64,000 nt of DNA from assembly GCF_007922615.2 (NCBI RefSeq), contig NZ_CP042301.2, forward strand, positions 2,108,001 to 2,172,000, given 5' to 3'. The stretch is from Nitratireductor mangrovi. Lineage in GTDB: Bacteria; Pseudomonadota; Alphaproteobacteria; Rhizobiales; Rhizobiaceae. The position numbers and the translations under genes are program-made. Shown one piece after another: positions 17,752 to 29,674 of the stretch (positions within the stretch are counted from its first letter, which is position 1; each line of letters begins with the position of its first letter). Below the pieces are notes generated by a model. That model did not search any database, had not been told where the DNA came from, and saw only the letters and a program-made list of their open reading frames with translations.

Positions 17752-18975
17752 ATGACGGGCATGGAGGCGACACGCGGCCTTGCTGAGGCGTTCGACATCA
17801 ACGCGCTGCCGCCGGGCTTTGCCGACGACCCCTTTCCCGTCTATCGCGCACTGCTCGAACACGCGCCGGTCAAGCGTTTCGCCGACGGCTCGGTGATGCT
17901 GTCGCGCTACGCCGACCTCGACCGCGTCTACCGCGACACGAAGACCTTCTCGTCCGACAAGAAGGTCGAATTCCTGCCCAAGTTCGGCGACACGCCGCTT
18001 TACGAGCATCACACCACCAGCCTGGTCTTCAACGATCCGCCACTGCACACCCGTGTGCGCAAGATCATGATGGGCGCGCTCACCCCCAGGGCGATCGCCG
18101 CGATGGAGCCGGGGCTGATCGCGCTGGTCGACGGCCTCATCGACCGCATCGCCGAAAAGGGCGAAACCGACCTGATCGAGGATTTCGCCGCCGCCATCCC
18201 GGTCGAGGTCATCGGCAACCTTTTCGTCATGCCGCATGAGGAGCGCGGACCGCTGCGCGACTGGTCGCTGGCGATCCTCGGCGCGCTGGAGCCGGTGCTG
18301 ACGGAAGAGCAGCAGAAACGCGGCAACGACGCCGTCACCGCCTTCAAGGCCTATCTGGCCGACCTTGCCTCCGACCGCCGCGCCAATCCCGGTGACCCGG
18401 CGACCGACGTGCTCACCCGCCTCATCAACGGCAATGACGGCGAGCTTCTGTCCGACACAGAGCTTCTGCAGAACTGCATCTTCATTCTTAATGCCGGCCA
18501 CGAGACCACGACCAACCTGATCGGCAATGCGCTGCACGAACTCACGCAGTGGCCCGAAGAGCGCCGTCGCCTGATGCAAAGCCCGGAACTGATCGATACC
18601 GCCGTCGACGAGTTCCTGCGCTTCCAGAGCCCCAACCAGCTCGGCAACCGCATGACGGTCGAGACCTGCCAATTCCATGGCGAAGAGATCGCGCCGGGAA
18701 CCCGCATCCATTTGGCGATCGGCGCCGCCAATCGCGACCCGCGCCAGTACGACGAGCCCGAGAGGCTCGACATTTCGCGCAAGCCCAACCGCCACCTCGC
18801 CTTTGCGCAGGGCCCGCATCTGTGCGCCGGCTTCTCGCTTGCGCGCATGGAAGGCCGAATCGCGATTTCACGCTTTCTGCAACGGTTTCCCGACTACCGC
18901 CTTGCCGGCGAGCCCAAACGTACCGGCCGCGTCCGCTTCCGCGGCTTTTCGCACCTGCCGGCGCGCACTGCGTAG
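17752..18975 (+). CDS. Cytochrome P450
   Basis: This 407-residue soluble P450 has all the core marks: I-helix NAGHETTTN (247-255, with the acid-alcohol pair Glu251-Thr252), the K-helix DEFLRF (ExLR), and the haem loop F351-AQGPHL-C358-AG with Cys358 as thiolate ligand. It needs a ferredoxin/reductase partner, and none is coded beside it. The ribosome site CAGGGAGG is strong. It leads a transcription unit with paaZ (43 bases between them) and is divergent from paaI. An aromatic-acid hydroxylase or demethylase role is suggested by context only. Confidence 0.92.
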   Translation: MTGMEATRGLAEAFDINALPPGFADDPFPVYRALLEHAPVKRFADGSVMLSRYADLDRVYRDTKTFSSDKKVEFLPKFGDTPLYEHHTTSLVFNDPPLHTRVRKIMMGALTPRAIAAMEPGLIALVDGLIDRIAEKGETDLIEDFAAAIPVEVIGNLFVMPHEERGPLRDWSLAILGALEPVLTEEQQKRGNDAVTAFKAYLADLASDRRANPGDPATDVLTRLINGNDGELLSDTELLQNCIFILNAGHETTTNLIGNALHELTQWPEERRRLMQSPELIDTAVDEFLRFQSPNQLGNRMTVETCQFHGEEIAPGTRIHLAIGAANRDPRQYDEPERLDISRKPNRHLAFAQGPHLCAGFSLARMEGRIAISRFLQRFPDYRLAGEPKRTGRVRFRGFSHLPARTA

Positions 18976-19018
18976 CTGCACAAACCAGAAATTTTCCTCC
19001 GGCTCAGGAGCCTCCGCA

Positions 19019-21046
19019 ATGACCATTCTCGCCCTCAACAGCTATGCCGCCGGCAAGTGGATCGCACCGTCCGGCAACACGACCAAGCTGAAAAGCGCCA
19101 TCGATGGCCGCGTCATCGCCGAACTCGGCGCCAGGCTCGACTTCGCTGCCATGCTCGACCATGCCCGCAAGGTCGGGGGCCCTGCCCTGCGCGCCATGAC
19201 GTTCCACGAGCGCGCGGCGGCGCTGAAGGCGGTGGCCCAATATCTCAACGAGCGCCGCGACGCGCTCTACGAACTTTCCTACGACACCGGCGCCACCAAG
19301 CCCGATTCCATGATCGACATCGACGGCGGCATCGGCACCCTGTTTGTCTTTTCCTCCAAGGGCCGCCGCGAACTGCCCGACGACGTCATCTATGTCGATG
19401 GCGGCATCGAACAGCTCGGCAAGTCCGGTGCCTTCCTCGGCCAGCACGTCGCCACCTCGCTGCAGGGCGTCGCCGTCCACATCAATGCCTTCAACTTCCC
19501 CGTCTGGGGCATGCTGGAAAAGCTCGCGCCGACGCTGCTGGCAGGCGTTCCGGCGATCGTGAAGCCGGCCTCGGCGACCGCATGGCTCGCCGAGGCAGCC
19601 TTCCGCATGATCGTCGAATCCGGTGTGCTGCCCGACGGCGCGGTCCAGTTCGTCGCCGGCTCCACCGGCGACCTGCTCGACCGTCTCGGTTCGCAGGACG
19701 TCGTCTCCTTCACCGGCTCCGCAGCGACCGCCAGCATGCTGCGCGCCAACCGCACGATCCTGGAGAACGCGACCCGCTTCATTGCCGAGCAGGATTCGCT
19801 CAACGCCACCATTCTGGGGCCGGATGCCGCCCCCGGCACGCCGGAATTCGACACCTTCGTCAAGGAGGTGCATCGCGAGATGACGGCCAAGGCAGGTCAG
19901 AAATGCACCGCCATCCGCCGCATACTGGTGCCGGCCGACCATCGCGACGCCGTCATCGAGGCGATCTCGGAGCGGCTGTCGAAAACGGTGATCGGCGATC
20001 CGCGAGCCGAGACCACCCGCATGGGCGCGCTGGCGAGCCTCGACCAGCGCCGCGACGTGCTCGAAAAGGCAGCCCTGATCGGCTCCGAGGCGCGCCGCGT
20101 CTTTGGCGGCGATGACGGCTTCGCCCCGGATGGGGTCGACGCCGAAAACGGCGCCTTCGTCTCGCCGATGCTGTTTGCCTGCGACGATCCCGACGGCGCG
20201 GAAAAGATCCATTCGGTCGAGGCCTTCGGCCCGGTCTCGACCGTCATGGCCTACCGCGACCTCGATCATGCCACCGCGCTTGCCAATCGCGGCGCCGGCT
20301 CGCTGGTCGCCTCTGTCTTCACCCACGACCGCGACGTCGCCCGCAAGGTCGTGCTCGCCTCCGGCGCCTTCCACGGCCGGCTCTATTTCGCCAACCGCGA
20401 CACCGGCCGCGAGGCCACCGGGCACGGCTCGCCGCTGCCGCATCTGGTCCACGGCGGGCCCGGGCGCGCCGGCGGCGGCGAGGAGATGGGCGGCATCCGC
20501 GGCGTCATGCACTACATGCAGCGTACTGCCGTGCAGGCCAGCCCCGACCTTCTGGCCGGCATCACCCGCACGCACGTAAAGGGCGCGACGACCACGTCCG
20601 GCGAAAAACATCCATTCCGCTTGCGCTTTTCCGAACTCGAGATCGGCCAGACGCTCGAAACCGCGTCACGAACGGTGACGCTCGCGGACATCGAGCATTT
20701 CGCCGAGTTCACCGGCGACAATTTCTATGCGCACATGGACGAGGAAGCGGCCAGGGCGAACCCGTTCTTCCCGGGCCGCGTCGCCCACGGATACCTGATC
20801 CTGTCCTTCGCCGCCGGCCTTTTCGTCGACCCGGCACCGGGCCCGGTGCTCGCCAATTACGGGCTCGACAATCTGCGTTTCATGAAGCCGGTTTCGCCCG
20901 GCGACACGCTCACGGTGCAGCTGACGGCAAAAGCCAAGACACGCCGCAACGCCGAGTATGGCGAGGTGCGCTGGGACGTCACCGTCACCAACCAGGATGG
21001 CGAACAGGTCGCCGGTTATGAACTCCTGACGATGAACGCCATGTAG
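19019..21046 (+). CDS. paaZ: Oxepin-CoA hydrolase / 3-oxo-5,6-dehydrosuberyl-CoA semialdehyde dehydrogenase PaaZ
   Basis: This 675-residue bifunctional enzyme has an aldehyde dehydrogenase domain (residues 1 to about 520) with Glu257 and the nucleophile Cys296 (GQKCTAIRR), and a C-terminal MaoC-like hydratase domain with Asp567 and His572 (GDNFYAH). It opens the oxepin ring made after PaaABCE/PaaG and oxidises the resulting aldehyde. Key residues correspond closely to the E. coli enzyme, of about 681 residues. The start at 19019 follows CAGGAG. PaaG, PaaF, PaaH and PaaJ are not in the window, so the later steps are coded elsewhere. Confidence 0.96.
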   Translation: MTILALNSYAAGKWIAPSGNTTKLKSAIDGRVIAELGARLDFAAMLDHARKVGGPALRAMTFHERAAALKAVAQYLNERRDALYELSYDTGATKPDSMIDIDGGIGTLFVFSSKGRRELPDDVIYVDGGIEQLGKSGAFLGQHVATSLQGVAVHINAFNFPVWGMLEKLAPTLLAGVPAIVKPASATAWLAEAAFRMIVESGVLPDGAVQFVAGSTGDLLDRLGSQDVVSFTGSAATASMLRANRTILENATRFIAEQDSLNATILGPDAAPGTPEFDTFVKEVHREMTAKAGQKCTAIRRILVPADHRDAVIEAISERLSKTVIGDPRAETTRMGALASLDQRRDVLEKAALIGSEARRVFGGDDGFAPDGVDAENGAFVSPMLFACDDPDGAEKIHSVEAFGPVSTVMAYRDLDHATALANRGAGSLVASVFTHDRDVARKVVLASGAFHGRLYFANRDTGREATGHGSPLPHLVHGGPGRAGGGEEMGGIRGVMHYMQRTAVQASPDLLAGITRTHVKGATTTSGEKHPFRLRFSELEIGQTLETASRTVTLADIEHFAEFTGDNFYAHMDEEAARANPFFPGRVAHGYLILSFAAGLFVDPAPGPVLANYGLDNLRFMKPVSPGDTLTVQLTAKAKTRRNAEYGEVRWDVTVTNQDGEQVAGYELLTMNAM

Positions 21047-21054
21047 GCTCGGCC

Positions 21055-22230
21055 CTACCCTACCGACCTGCCGCGCCACAAGAGCAAGCCGGCGAGGCAG
21101 GTTCCGCAGATCGCGATCAGCACCGCCGCGAAAGCGACGGTCGAAGCGGCGATGCCGATGACAAGCAGTGACACCGCGACCGACGCGCCGATCTGGCTCG
21201 TGAAGCCGTAGAACGCCGCCGTGAAGCCGGCGATGTCGCCATGCGGGTCGAGCACCATGGCGGCGGCGTTGGAATAGACGATAAGATAGCTGGTCGCGAA
21301 CAGCACCAGCAGGGCCGTCATCAGGTAGGCGTTCATCCATCCTGCCAGCGCGAACGTGACCATCAGACCGGCCGAGATGATCAGCACCGCGTTGCCGGCG
21401 ATCATGGCATCGACGACGCCGACACGCCGGATCAGGCGCCGGTTGATGGTCTGGCCAATCACGATGCCCATGCCATGCAGGGCGAAGAACAGCGCAAAGC
21501 CGGTCCCGGTCAGTCCGAATGCGTGCTCGTAGATGCGCGGGGCCACCGCGAGGATCAGGAGCATCGACGACATGATCACAGCCGAAAGGAGCAGGAAATG
21601 CCGTGACTGGGGATGCCGGAAAAGACGTAGCGTGCGCGCGGCGAAGACCTTCGGCCTGACCGCGTCCATCGAACGGCTGGAAAGGGTTTCCGGCAACCGC
21701 AGAAGTGCGAGCAGCAGACCGGCGGCGAATATCGCCAGTGCCAGGAAGATGAACCGCCAGCCGGCGACCGCCGCCATGCCGGCACCGATCAGCGGCGCGA
21801 AGATCGGCCCGACCGCGAAGATAGCCGTCGCCAGCGCGAGGCTGCGGGCGAGTTCCTCGCCCGCATGGAGGTCGCGCAGTATGGCGCGCGAGCAGACGAT
21901 CGCGGCGGCCGCGCCTGCGCCCTGAAGGAGACGACTCGCCAGAAGCGCGAGAATTGACGGCGAAAATGCCGCGCTCAGGCAGCCGACCAGAAACAGGCCG
22001 AGGCCGGCCCCCAGGACCAGGCGCCGTCCGAACCGATCGGAAAGCGAACCCCAGAGCAATTGTCCGAGGCCGGCGCCGACCATGTAGAGGGTGATCGTCC
22101 ACTGCACCTGCTCGAACGGTGCATCCAGGTCCGCGGCCATGGCCGGAAAGGACGGCAGCGTGATGTCGACCGTGAAGGCCGAGATCGACATCAGGAGCCC
22201 GCAATAGACGACGATGGCGCGCTGGTTCAC
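21055..22230 (-). CDS. MFS transporter, Bcr/CflA drug-resistance type
   Basis: This protein of about 391 residues has 12 hydrophobic segments. The MFS motif in loop 2-3 reads LWGSLSDRFGRR, and the motif-C-like GPIFAPLIGAGMAA lies in helix 5; the Bcr/CflA group usually begins TVDITLPSFPAMA as here. The start is GTG 22230, forming GTGA with the stop of pcaB, so it is translationally coupled as the last gene of the pca operon. It could export aromatic acids or their analogues, or import them; the family favours efflux. Confidence 0.82.
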   Translation of the reverse strand: MNQRAIVVYCGLLMSISAFTVDITLPSFPAMAADLDAPFEQVQWTITLYMVGAGLGQLLWGSLSDRFGRRLVLGAGLGLFLVGCLSAAFSPSILALLASRLLQGAGAAAAIVCSRAILRDLHAGEELARSLALATAIFAVGPIFAPLIGAGMAAVAGWRFIFLALAIFAAGLLLALLRLPETLSSRSMDAVRPKVFAARTLRLFRHPQSRHFLLLSAVIMSSMLLILAVAPRIYEHAFGLTGTGFALFFALHGMGIVIGQTINRRLIRRVGVVDAMIAGNAVLIISAGLMVTFALAGWMNAYLMTALLVLFATSYLIVYSNAAAMVLDPHGDIAGFTAAFYGFTSQIGASVAVSLLVIGIAASTVAFAAVLIAICGTCLAGLLLWRGRSVG

Positions 22231-23294
22231 GCGTCGTCTTTCCCCGGAAAGGAAATTGCGTCGACAAGCCGGCTCGCCGTACCGAGGGCCGCCCCGCAGG
22301 CGACCGCCATTTGCGGCAGCAACATCCATTCCAGCGTCCAGGCCGCACCGGAGCGCTCGTTCTCGTGAACCATCGCCTGATGCATGCCGGCAACCAGCGT
22401 CGCGTTGAAGCGCGCCAGCGTCACGAGGGTTTCCGCCCCCACCGGATTGACCTTGTGCGGCATCGCCGAGGAACCGCCACCCGAGGCGAGCTTGACCTCG
22501 CCGACCTCGCTTTGCGCGGCCAGCGCGATGTCCTGGCCCATCTTGCCGAGGCTGCCTGTCACCAGCGACAGCCACGAGGCGAGGTCCGCCATGCCGTCCC
22601 GCTCCGAGTGGCGGGCATCGGCCACCGCCGTCAGGCCGAGCGCGATCGCCATCCTGCGGCCGACCGCCTGTCCCTTCCCGCCCAGCCTGTCAAGCGTGCC
22701 GGCGGCCCCGCCGAAATGCAGGACGGCAACGCTCTCACGCACGCCGGCAAGCCGCGACTTGTGGCGCAGTAGCGGATCACGCCAGCTCCTGATCTTGCGC
22801 GCCGCGGTGACGGGGATCGCCGCCTGCATGCGTGTATGGGCCATGACTTCGATGTCGCCGTAGCGCTCGGAAAGCGTGGCGAGTAGCCCGGCAAGTGCGT
22901 CGATCCGCGCGCCCAGGACGTCGAGGACGCGGGATAGCCGCATCGACAGGCTTGTGTCGATGACGTCCTGGCTGGTCGCGCCAAAATGGACATGTCCGGC
23001 AAGCGCCTCGCCGACCTCACTTCGCAACTGACTGACCAGGGTCGGCACGACAACGCCGTCGCGTGCAACGCCCTCGCGCAAACCCTCAAGATCGGGCTCG
23101 AACGCCTTGATCCGACTCGCGATCTCTTGCCCCGCACCGGCGGGAATCACGCCCTCCGCAGCCTCCGCTTCCGCCAGCGCAGCCTCGAAGCCAAGCATGG
23201 CGACGATTTCGGCGTCGACGGCGAACTCGGCGGCGATCTCCGGGTCGCCGACCAGGCCTGAAAGGAATGGATGCTCGAAAGGGGAAACGCTCAC
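22227..23294 (-). CDS. pcaB: 3-carboxy-cis,cis-muconate cycloisomerase PcaB
   Basis: This 355-residue protein of the fumarase/aspartase superfamily carries the signature GGSSAMPHKVNPV, the GHVHFGATSQDVIDTS segment and AHTRMQAAIPVTAARK. It cyclises 3-carboxymuconate to 4-carboxymuconolactone. The start chosen is GTG 23294 (SVSPFEHPFLSGLVGD), 13 bases after the pcaG stop. No ATG fits the family N-terminus. It follows pcaG and is coupled to the MFS gene. Confidence 0.93.
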   Translation of the reverse strand: MSVSPFEHPFLSGLVGDPEIAAEFAVDAEIVAMLGFEAALAEAEAAEGVIPAGAGQEIASRIKAFEPDLEGLREGVARDGVVVPTLVSQLRSEVGEALAGHVHFGATSQDVIDTSLSMRLSRVLDVLGARIDALAGLLATLSERYGDIEVMAHTRMQAAIPVTAARKIRSWRDPLLRHKSRLAGVRESVAVLHFGGAAGTLDRLGGKGQAVGRRMAIALGLTAVADARHSERDGMADLASWLSLVTGSLGKMGQDIALAAQSEVGEVKLASGGGSSAMPHKVNPVGAETLVTLARFNATLVAGMHQAMVHENERSGAAWTLEWMLLPQMAVACGAALGTASRLVDAISFPGKDDA

Positions 23295-23307
23295 GTCGCC
23301 ATCGCGC

Positions 23308-23922
23308 TCAGATGTCGAAGAAGATGGTTTCCTTCTCGCCCTGGAGATGGATGTCGAAGCTGTAGACATTGCCCTCGCGCGGCGCAATCAACGTCGGCAC
23401 GCGCACCTGGTGCTCGACGCGCTGCAGGATCGGGTCTTCGGCATTGGCCTTTTCCTCGTCGCCGAAATACATGCGCGTGTGCAGGCCGAGATTGATGCCG
23501 CGCGCCACGATCCAGAAGGTGATGTGCGGCGCCATCGGCCGACCGTCGCGGAACGGCACCCGGCCGGGCTTGATCGTCTCGAACACGAACTCGCCCGTTT
23601 CCATATGCGCCGGGCAGCGGCCCCAGCCGGTGAAGTTGGGATCGGCCGATCCACGGGTTTCCGAGGGCGAGTTGTAGAGCCCGTCCGCGTCGGCCTGCCA
23701 GATTTCCACCAGCGCGTCGCGCAGCGGCGTGCCGGTGCCGTCTAGAACCCTCGACTTGACGGTGATGCGCTCCCCCTTGGTCTTGTCGTTGACCATCGAG
23801 AGGCCGAGATCGGCATCGTAGACCCCGCCGATGTCGCAGAAATTCGGCGTCAGCCCGATGTGCACGTAGGGGCCGGCGGTCTGCGACGGCGATTCCTTCA
23901 GGCGGTTGAGGTCCTGGGCCAT
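23308..23922 (-). CDS. pcaG: Protocatechuate 3,4-dioxygenase alpha subunit PcaG
   Basis: This 204-residue protein has the intradiol dioxygenase fold: SQTAGPYVHIGLTP near the N-terminus, LVEIWQADADGLY, and PHITFWIVARGINLGLHTRMYF. The alpha subunit lacks the complete iron site and forms the active centre wall with PcaH. ATG 23922 overlaps the pcaH stop (ATGA) and follows AAGGAGGG. Together the two subunits open protocatechuate between the hydroxyls. Confidence 0.95.
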   Translation of the reverse strand: MAQDLNRLKESPSQTAGPYVHIGLTPNFCDIGGVYDADLGLSMVNDKTKGERITVKSRVLDGTGTPLRDALVEIWQADADGLYNSPSETRGSADPNFTGWGRCPAHMETGEFVFETIKPGRVPFRDGRPMAPHITFWIVARGINLGLHTRMYFGDEEKANAEDPILQRVEHQVRVPTLIAPREGNVYSFDIHLQGEKETIFFDI

Positions 23923-24662
23923 CAATTGCCCTCCTTGCGGTTCTCGAACATCGTCGAGCGGCGCCCGCGCAGCACGATGTCGAACTTGTAGGCCATCGCG
24001 TCCATCGGAATCGTCGCCTCCATGTCGAGCGGCGCAATCAGCGTCTCGATCGCCTCGCGGCTCGGGATGGTGGACACGATCGGGCATTTCCAGATCAGCG
24101 GATCGCCCTCGAAATACATCTGTGTGATCAGCCGCTGCGCGAAGCCGTTGCCGAAGATCGAGAAGTGAATGTGCGCGGGCCGCCAGTCGTTGATGCCGTT
24201 CGGCCAGGGATAGGGTCCCGGCTTGATGGTGCGGAAGATGTAGCCGCCCTCCTCGTCGGTGATGGTGCGCCCGCAGCCGCCGAAATTGGGATCGAGCGGC
24301 GCGAAATACTGGTCCTTCTTGTGCCGGTAGCGTCCGCCGGCATTGGCCTGCCAGAATTCGAGCAGCGCGCCGGGTACGCCCTTGCCCCGCTCGTCGAGAA
24401 CCCGGCCGTAGACGAGGATGCGCTCGCCGATCGCACTTTCGCCGGGCTTGGCGAAATTGTGGATCATGTCGTCGTCGAGTTCGCCCAGCATGTTGTGGCC
24501 GAAGACAGGCCCGGTGATCTCGCTGATCGTGTTGTCGAGCGACAGGAGCGCCTTTTGCGGCGAGCGCAGGACCGAGGTCTTGTAACGCGGCGTGAAGGCC
24601 GGCGGATGCCAGTCGCGGTCACGCTGAAAGAACGAGCCCGTCTCGGGCATCTTGTTCGACAT
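23922..24662 (-). CDS. pcaH: Protocatechuate 3,4-dioxygenase beta subunit PcaH
   Basis: This 246-residue intradiol dioxygenase subunit holds the non-haem Fe(III) ligands Tyr112, Tyr151, His164 and His166 ([19 protein letters not shown]), in the spacing of the Pseudomonas enzyme. [15 protein letters not shown] and [17 protein letters not shown] are family segments. The product is 3-carboxy-cis,cis-muconate. It overlaps pcaG by 1 base and lies one base after the pcaC stop, so all pca genes are coupled. Confidence 0.96.
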   Translation of the reverse strand: MSNKMPETGSFFQRDRDWHPPAFTPRYKTSVLRSPQKALLSLDNTISEITGPVFGHNMLGELDDDMIHNFAKPGESAIGERILVYGRVLDERGKGVPGALLEFWQANAGGRYRHKKDQYFAPLDPNFGGCGRTITDEEGGYIFRTIKPGPYPWPNGINDWRPAHIHFSIFGNGFAQRLITQMYFEGDPLIWKCPIVSTIPSREAIETLIAPLDMEATIPMDAMAYKFDIVLRGRRSTMFENRKEGN

Positions 24663-24663
24663 C

Positions 24664-25074
24664 TCAGTTCCCTCCCTCGGCGGACCGTTCCATCTCCGCC
24701 AGCGTCTGCTTGACCACCTTGATGGCATGATTGGCCGCCGGCACGCCGGCGTAGATTGCCACATGCAGCAGCGCCTCGCGAATATCGTCGGGCGTGGCGC
24801 CCGTATTCGCTGTCGCTCGTACATGCATGGCGACTTCCTCATAGTGACCGAGCGCTGCCAGAAGCGCGATGGTCACCATCGAGCGTTCGCGTCTGGTCCA
24901 GTTCGAGCGTGACCAGACATGGCCCCATGCCGCCTCGGTGATCAGATCCTGAAAAGGCTCGTCGAAGGCCGTCTTGCTGGCCTCGGCACGATCGACATGG
25001 CCGTCGCCCAGAACGGCGCGACGCGTCGCCATCCCCTGCCCATGCCGCGCCGACTTTTCCGAAGAAACGGTCAT
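24664..25074 (-). CDS. pcaC: 4-carboxymuconolactone decarboxylase PcaC
   Basis: This 136-residue CMD-fold protein has the motifs [32 protein letters not shown], the [19 protein letters not shown] helix pair and a C-terminal VVKQTLAEM. It decarboxylates 4-carboxymuconolactone to the enol-lactone. I chose ATG 25074 because GGAGG lies 5 bases before it; ATGs and a GTG 4-6 codons further upstream are possible. It is the first gene of the operon. In rhizobia pcaD usually precedes pcaC, but no enol-lactone hydrolase gene is present here. Confidence 0.93.
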   Translation of the reverse strand: MTVSSEKSARHGQGMATRRAVLGDGHVDRAEASKTAFDEPFQDLITEAAWGHVWSRSNWTRRERSMVTIALLAALGHYEEVAMHVRATANTGATPDDIREALLHVAIYAGVPAANHAIKVVKQTLAEMERSAEGGN

Positions 25075-25106
25075 CTCCGCCTCCATCATCACATGAGTCT
25101 ATTCAA

Positions 25107-25119
25107 TCAGAATATCTGA
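25107..25119. promoter_or_regulatory. LysR-type (T-N11-A) box, probable PcaQ operator
   Basis: TCAGAATATCTGA is a perfect dyad (TCAGA-ATA-TCTGA) and is exactly a T-N11-A LysR box. It lies between pcaC and pcaQ, 33 bases from the chosen pcaC start and 57 from pcaQ. PcaQ in Sinorhizobium acts from such a divergent site with protocatechuate-pathway intermediates as inducers; the published PcaQ motif differs, so identity needs testing. Confidence 0.5.
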
Positions 25120-25175
25120 GTTATGAAAAATGAGATTTTTCACCGTTTTCATACCGTTTCTGATATTGATGAGGA

Positions 25176-27292
<2,117 letters not shown>

Positions 27293-27366
27293 CTACAGCT
27301 TGCTCTCTCAATGGACAGTCAGCGCATCTTCTTGCACAATCCGCGCATGGCACGATCGGAAAGCGG

Positions 27367-28245
27367 ATGACCCGGCACGTCCCCACCTACCAGCTCTATG
27401 GCGAGCGGCGCGCCGATCAGGCGGATTTCTGGCTGCATTGCGAGTCGATCCCCGAACGCAGCCGCTTGCACCATTGGGAGATCCGGCCGCATCGCCACGC
27501 CGCCTTCTTCCAGATGTTGTACATTTCGAATGGCAGCGGCGAAGCGTTGATCGCCGGGCGCTACCGCCCCTTCCTGGCCGGCGCGGCGATTTTCGTGCCG
27601 CCCGGCGCCATCCACGGCTTCCGCTTCTCGCGCGACATCGCCGGCCTCGTCGTGACCGTGCTGCGCGACCGCCTCGACAACCTGGCCGCGTCCGACCGCC
27701 GCCTCGCCGCCTTCGTCGCCGAGCCGCGCCTGATCGAGGATGCCGGCGATGCGACGCTGGCGATCGACGCCATGTCGCGGCTTGCAACCGAACTCACCGG
27801 CCATGCGACGGGCCGAATGGCCCTGCTCGAGGCATTGGTGACCGGCGCCGTCATCGGCTTCGCCCGATGCGCCGACGAGGCGGCCGGAGGCGACGAGGCC
27901 ATGGATCTCGACGGGCGCCGTCTCGAAGCGCTTTCCGCCCTGATCGGCGCGCATTTCCGCGAGCACCGCCCCGTCGCCTTCTACGCCGACAAGCTCGGCC
28001 TTTCCGCCGCGCATCTGAACAGGATCGCGCGCCGAGCCACCGGCCGCAGCCTGCAGGAACTGATCAATCTGCGCTTGGTAGAGGCAGCGCGGCGCGACCT
28101 GGTCTTCACCTTCCTGCCGGCACAGTCGATCGCGTTGGCGCTGGGCTTTTCCGATCCGGCCTATTTCAGCCGCTTCTTCCGCAAGCAGACCGGCATAACG
28201 CCCGCCGCCTTCCGCCGGCGAGAGCGCGGCAGGCTCGGCGTTTAA
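27367..28245 (+). CDS. pobR: AraC-family regulator, PobR-type
   Basis: This 292-residue protein has an N-terminal cupin-like sensor (HHWEIRPHRHAAFFQMLYI, then PGAIHGFRF) and a C-terminal double helix-turn-helix of AraC type (residues about 195-290: FYADKLGLSAAHLNRIARRATGR and ALGFSDPAYFSRFFRKQTG). It is divergent from pobA, as AraC-type PobR regulators are in alphaproteobacteria, and would activate pobA in the presence of 4-hydroxybenzoate. The start at 27367 is chosen because the domain begins there (TRHVPTYQLYG); longer starts lack domain support. Confidence 0.85.
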   Translation: MTRHVPTYQLYGERRADQADFWLHCESIPERSRLHHWEIRPHRHAAFFQMLYISNGSGEALIAGRYRPFLAGAAIFVPPGAIHGFRFSRDIAGLVVTVLRDRLDNLAASDRRLAAFVAEPRLIEDAGDATLAIDAMSRLATELTGHATGRMALLEALVTGAVIGFARCADEAAGGDEAMDLDGRRLEALSALIGAHFREHRPVAFYADKLGLSAAHLNRIARRATGRSLQELINLRLVEAARRDLVFTFLPAQSIALALGFSDPAYFSRFFRKQTGITPAAFRRRERGRLGV

Positions 28246-28256
28246 GGCGCTCGGCC

Positions 28257-29543
28257 TCAGACAATTGCCAGCGCCTGCGCCAGATCGGCGATCAGGTCGT
28301 CGGCATGCTCCACTCCGATCGAAAGCCGGATGGTCGAATCGAGAACGCCGATACGATCGCGGATTTCGAGCGGCACACCGGAATGCGTCATGGCCGCCGG
28401 ATGACTCGCCAGCGACTCCGTGCCGCCCAGGCTGACGGCGAGCTTGAAGATCTGCAGCGCGTTCAAAAAGGCGAAGGCCGCCTTTTCGCCGCCCTTGATG
28501 TCGAAGGAGAAGGTCGAGCCTGCGCCGCTGCACTGCCTGGCAAAGCACTTCGCCGCCGCCGTCTCTTCGCCGAAGAAGGGCGGATAGTGCACCTTGCCCA
28601 CCTTGGCATGGTCGCGCAGGAACTCGGCCACGATGCGGGCATTGTCGTTGGCCTTCTCCATGCGGATGGTCAGGGTTTCCAGCGAGCGTCCGAGCATCCA
28701 GCACGAATGCGGGTCCAACTGGGTGCCGATCGCCCCGCGCAGCGCCTTGATCGGCTTGGTCACCGCCTTCGAGCCAAGCACCGCACCGGCGATCAGGTCG
28801 GAGTGCCCGCCGACATATTTGGTCAGCGAATAGACCGACACGTCGATGCCGTGTTCGAGCGGGCGCTGGAAGACCGGGCCGAGCAGCGTGTTGTCGCAGG
28901 CGATCACCGGTCTCAGCCCGCCTTGACGTTCGGCGATCTCGGCGGCGATGTGCGCGACCAGTTCCATGTCGATTAGCGTGTTGAGCGGGTTGGAAGGCGT
29001 CTCGATGAAGATCGCCGAAACCCGCCCCTTGGCAAGTGCGGCGTCGGCCGCCGCCCGTATAGCCTTTTCGTCGACGCCGTCGGAAAAACCGACCGCCTTG
29101 ATGCCGAAATCGGCAAGCGTCCGCGCCAACAGGGTCTCGGTACCGCCATAGAGTGGTTGCGAATGCAGGATCACGTCGCCGGGCCGGGCGATCGCCAGCA
29201 GTGTCGTCGCGATCGCCGACATACCCGAGGAAAACAGGATGCAGGCTTCGGCGCCCTCGTAGGCTGCCAGCCGGTCCTCCACGATCTCGCTGTTGGGATG
29301 GTTGAAGCGCGAATAGACCAGCCCTGCCGCCGTGCCGCCCGGCGGCTCCTTGCGCCCCGCGACGTAGTCGAAGAAGTCGCGCCCTTCCTCCGCGCTGTGA
29401 AAAACGAAGGTCGAGGTCAGGAACACCGGCGGCTTCACCGCGCCTTCCGACAGCTCCGGATCGAAGCCGTAGGACAGCATGAGCGTCTCGGGATGCAGGC
29501 GGTGATTGCCGATATGGGTCTTGTAGGGGCGCGGTGCGGTCAT
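28257..29543 (-). CDS. Cystathionine gamma-synthase family PLP enzyme
   Basis: This 428-residue protein is in the Cys/Met-metabolism PLP family. Lys242 ([12 protein letters not shown]) is the Schiff-base lysine, Tyr132 (PLYGGTET) stacks on PLP, and [12 protein letters not shown] precedes the cofactor Asp217 (ACDNTLL). The position equal to the active-site Cys of methionine gamma-lyase is Gly, which argues against that enzyme. Options are cystathionine gamma-synthase, O-acyl-homoserine sulfhydrylase or a gamma-lyase. It converges with pobR and has no pathway neighbours here. Confidence 0.85.
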   Translation of the reverse strand: MTAPRPYKTHIGNHRLHPETLMLSYGFDPELSEGAVKPPVFLTSTFVFHSAEEGRDFFDYVAGRKEPPGGTAAGLVYSRFNHPNSEIVEDRLAAYEGAEACILFSSGMSAIATTLLAIARPGDVILHSQPLYGGTETLLARTLADFGIKAVGFSDGVDEKAIRAAADAALAKGRVSAIFIETPSNPLNTLIDMELVAHIAAEIAERQGGLRPVIACDNTLLGPVFQRPLEHGIDVSVYSLTKYVGGHSDLIAGAVLGSKAVTKPIKALRGAIGTQLDPHSCWMLGRSLETLTIRMEKANDNARIVAEFLRDHAKVGKVHYPPFFGEETAAAKCFARQCSGAGSTFSFDIKGGEKAAFAFLNALQIFKLAVSLGGTESLASHPAAMTHSGVPLEIRDRIGVLDSTIRLSIGVEHADDLIADLAQALAIV

Positions 29544-29628
29544 GGGGTCAACTCCGGTGGAATCGCTGTCACGATCCTAACGCAGCGCCGACCGTTCGGA
29601 TGCGCGGATTGTGCCCGCGCCAAAAAGA

Positions 29629-29648
29629 AAGGGCGGTTGCCCGCCCTT
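29629..29648 (-). terminator. Terminator at the end of the pyrimidine-uptake operon
   Basis: AAGGGCGG and CCGCCCTT form a perfect 8-bp stem with a 4-base loop. Read on the - strand it is followed by TCTTTTT. It lies 26 bases after the substrate-binding protein stop, so it ends the long - strand operon before the PLP-enzyme gene. Confidence 0.75.
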
Positions 29649-29674
29649 CCTTTCGTCGTGATGCTCGGCGCTGT

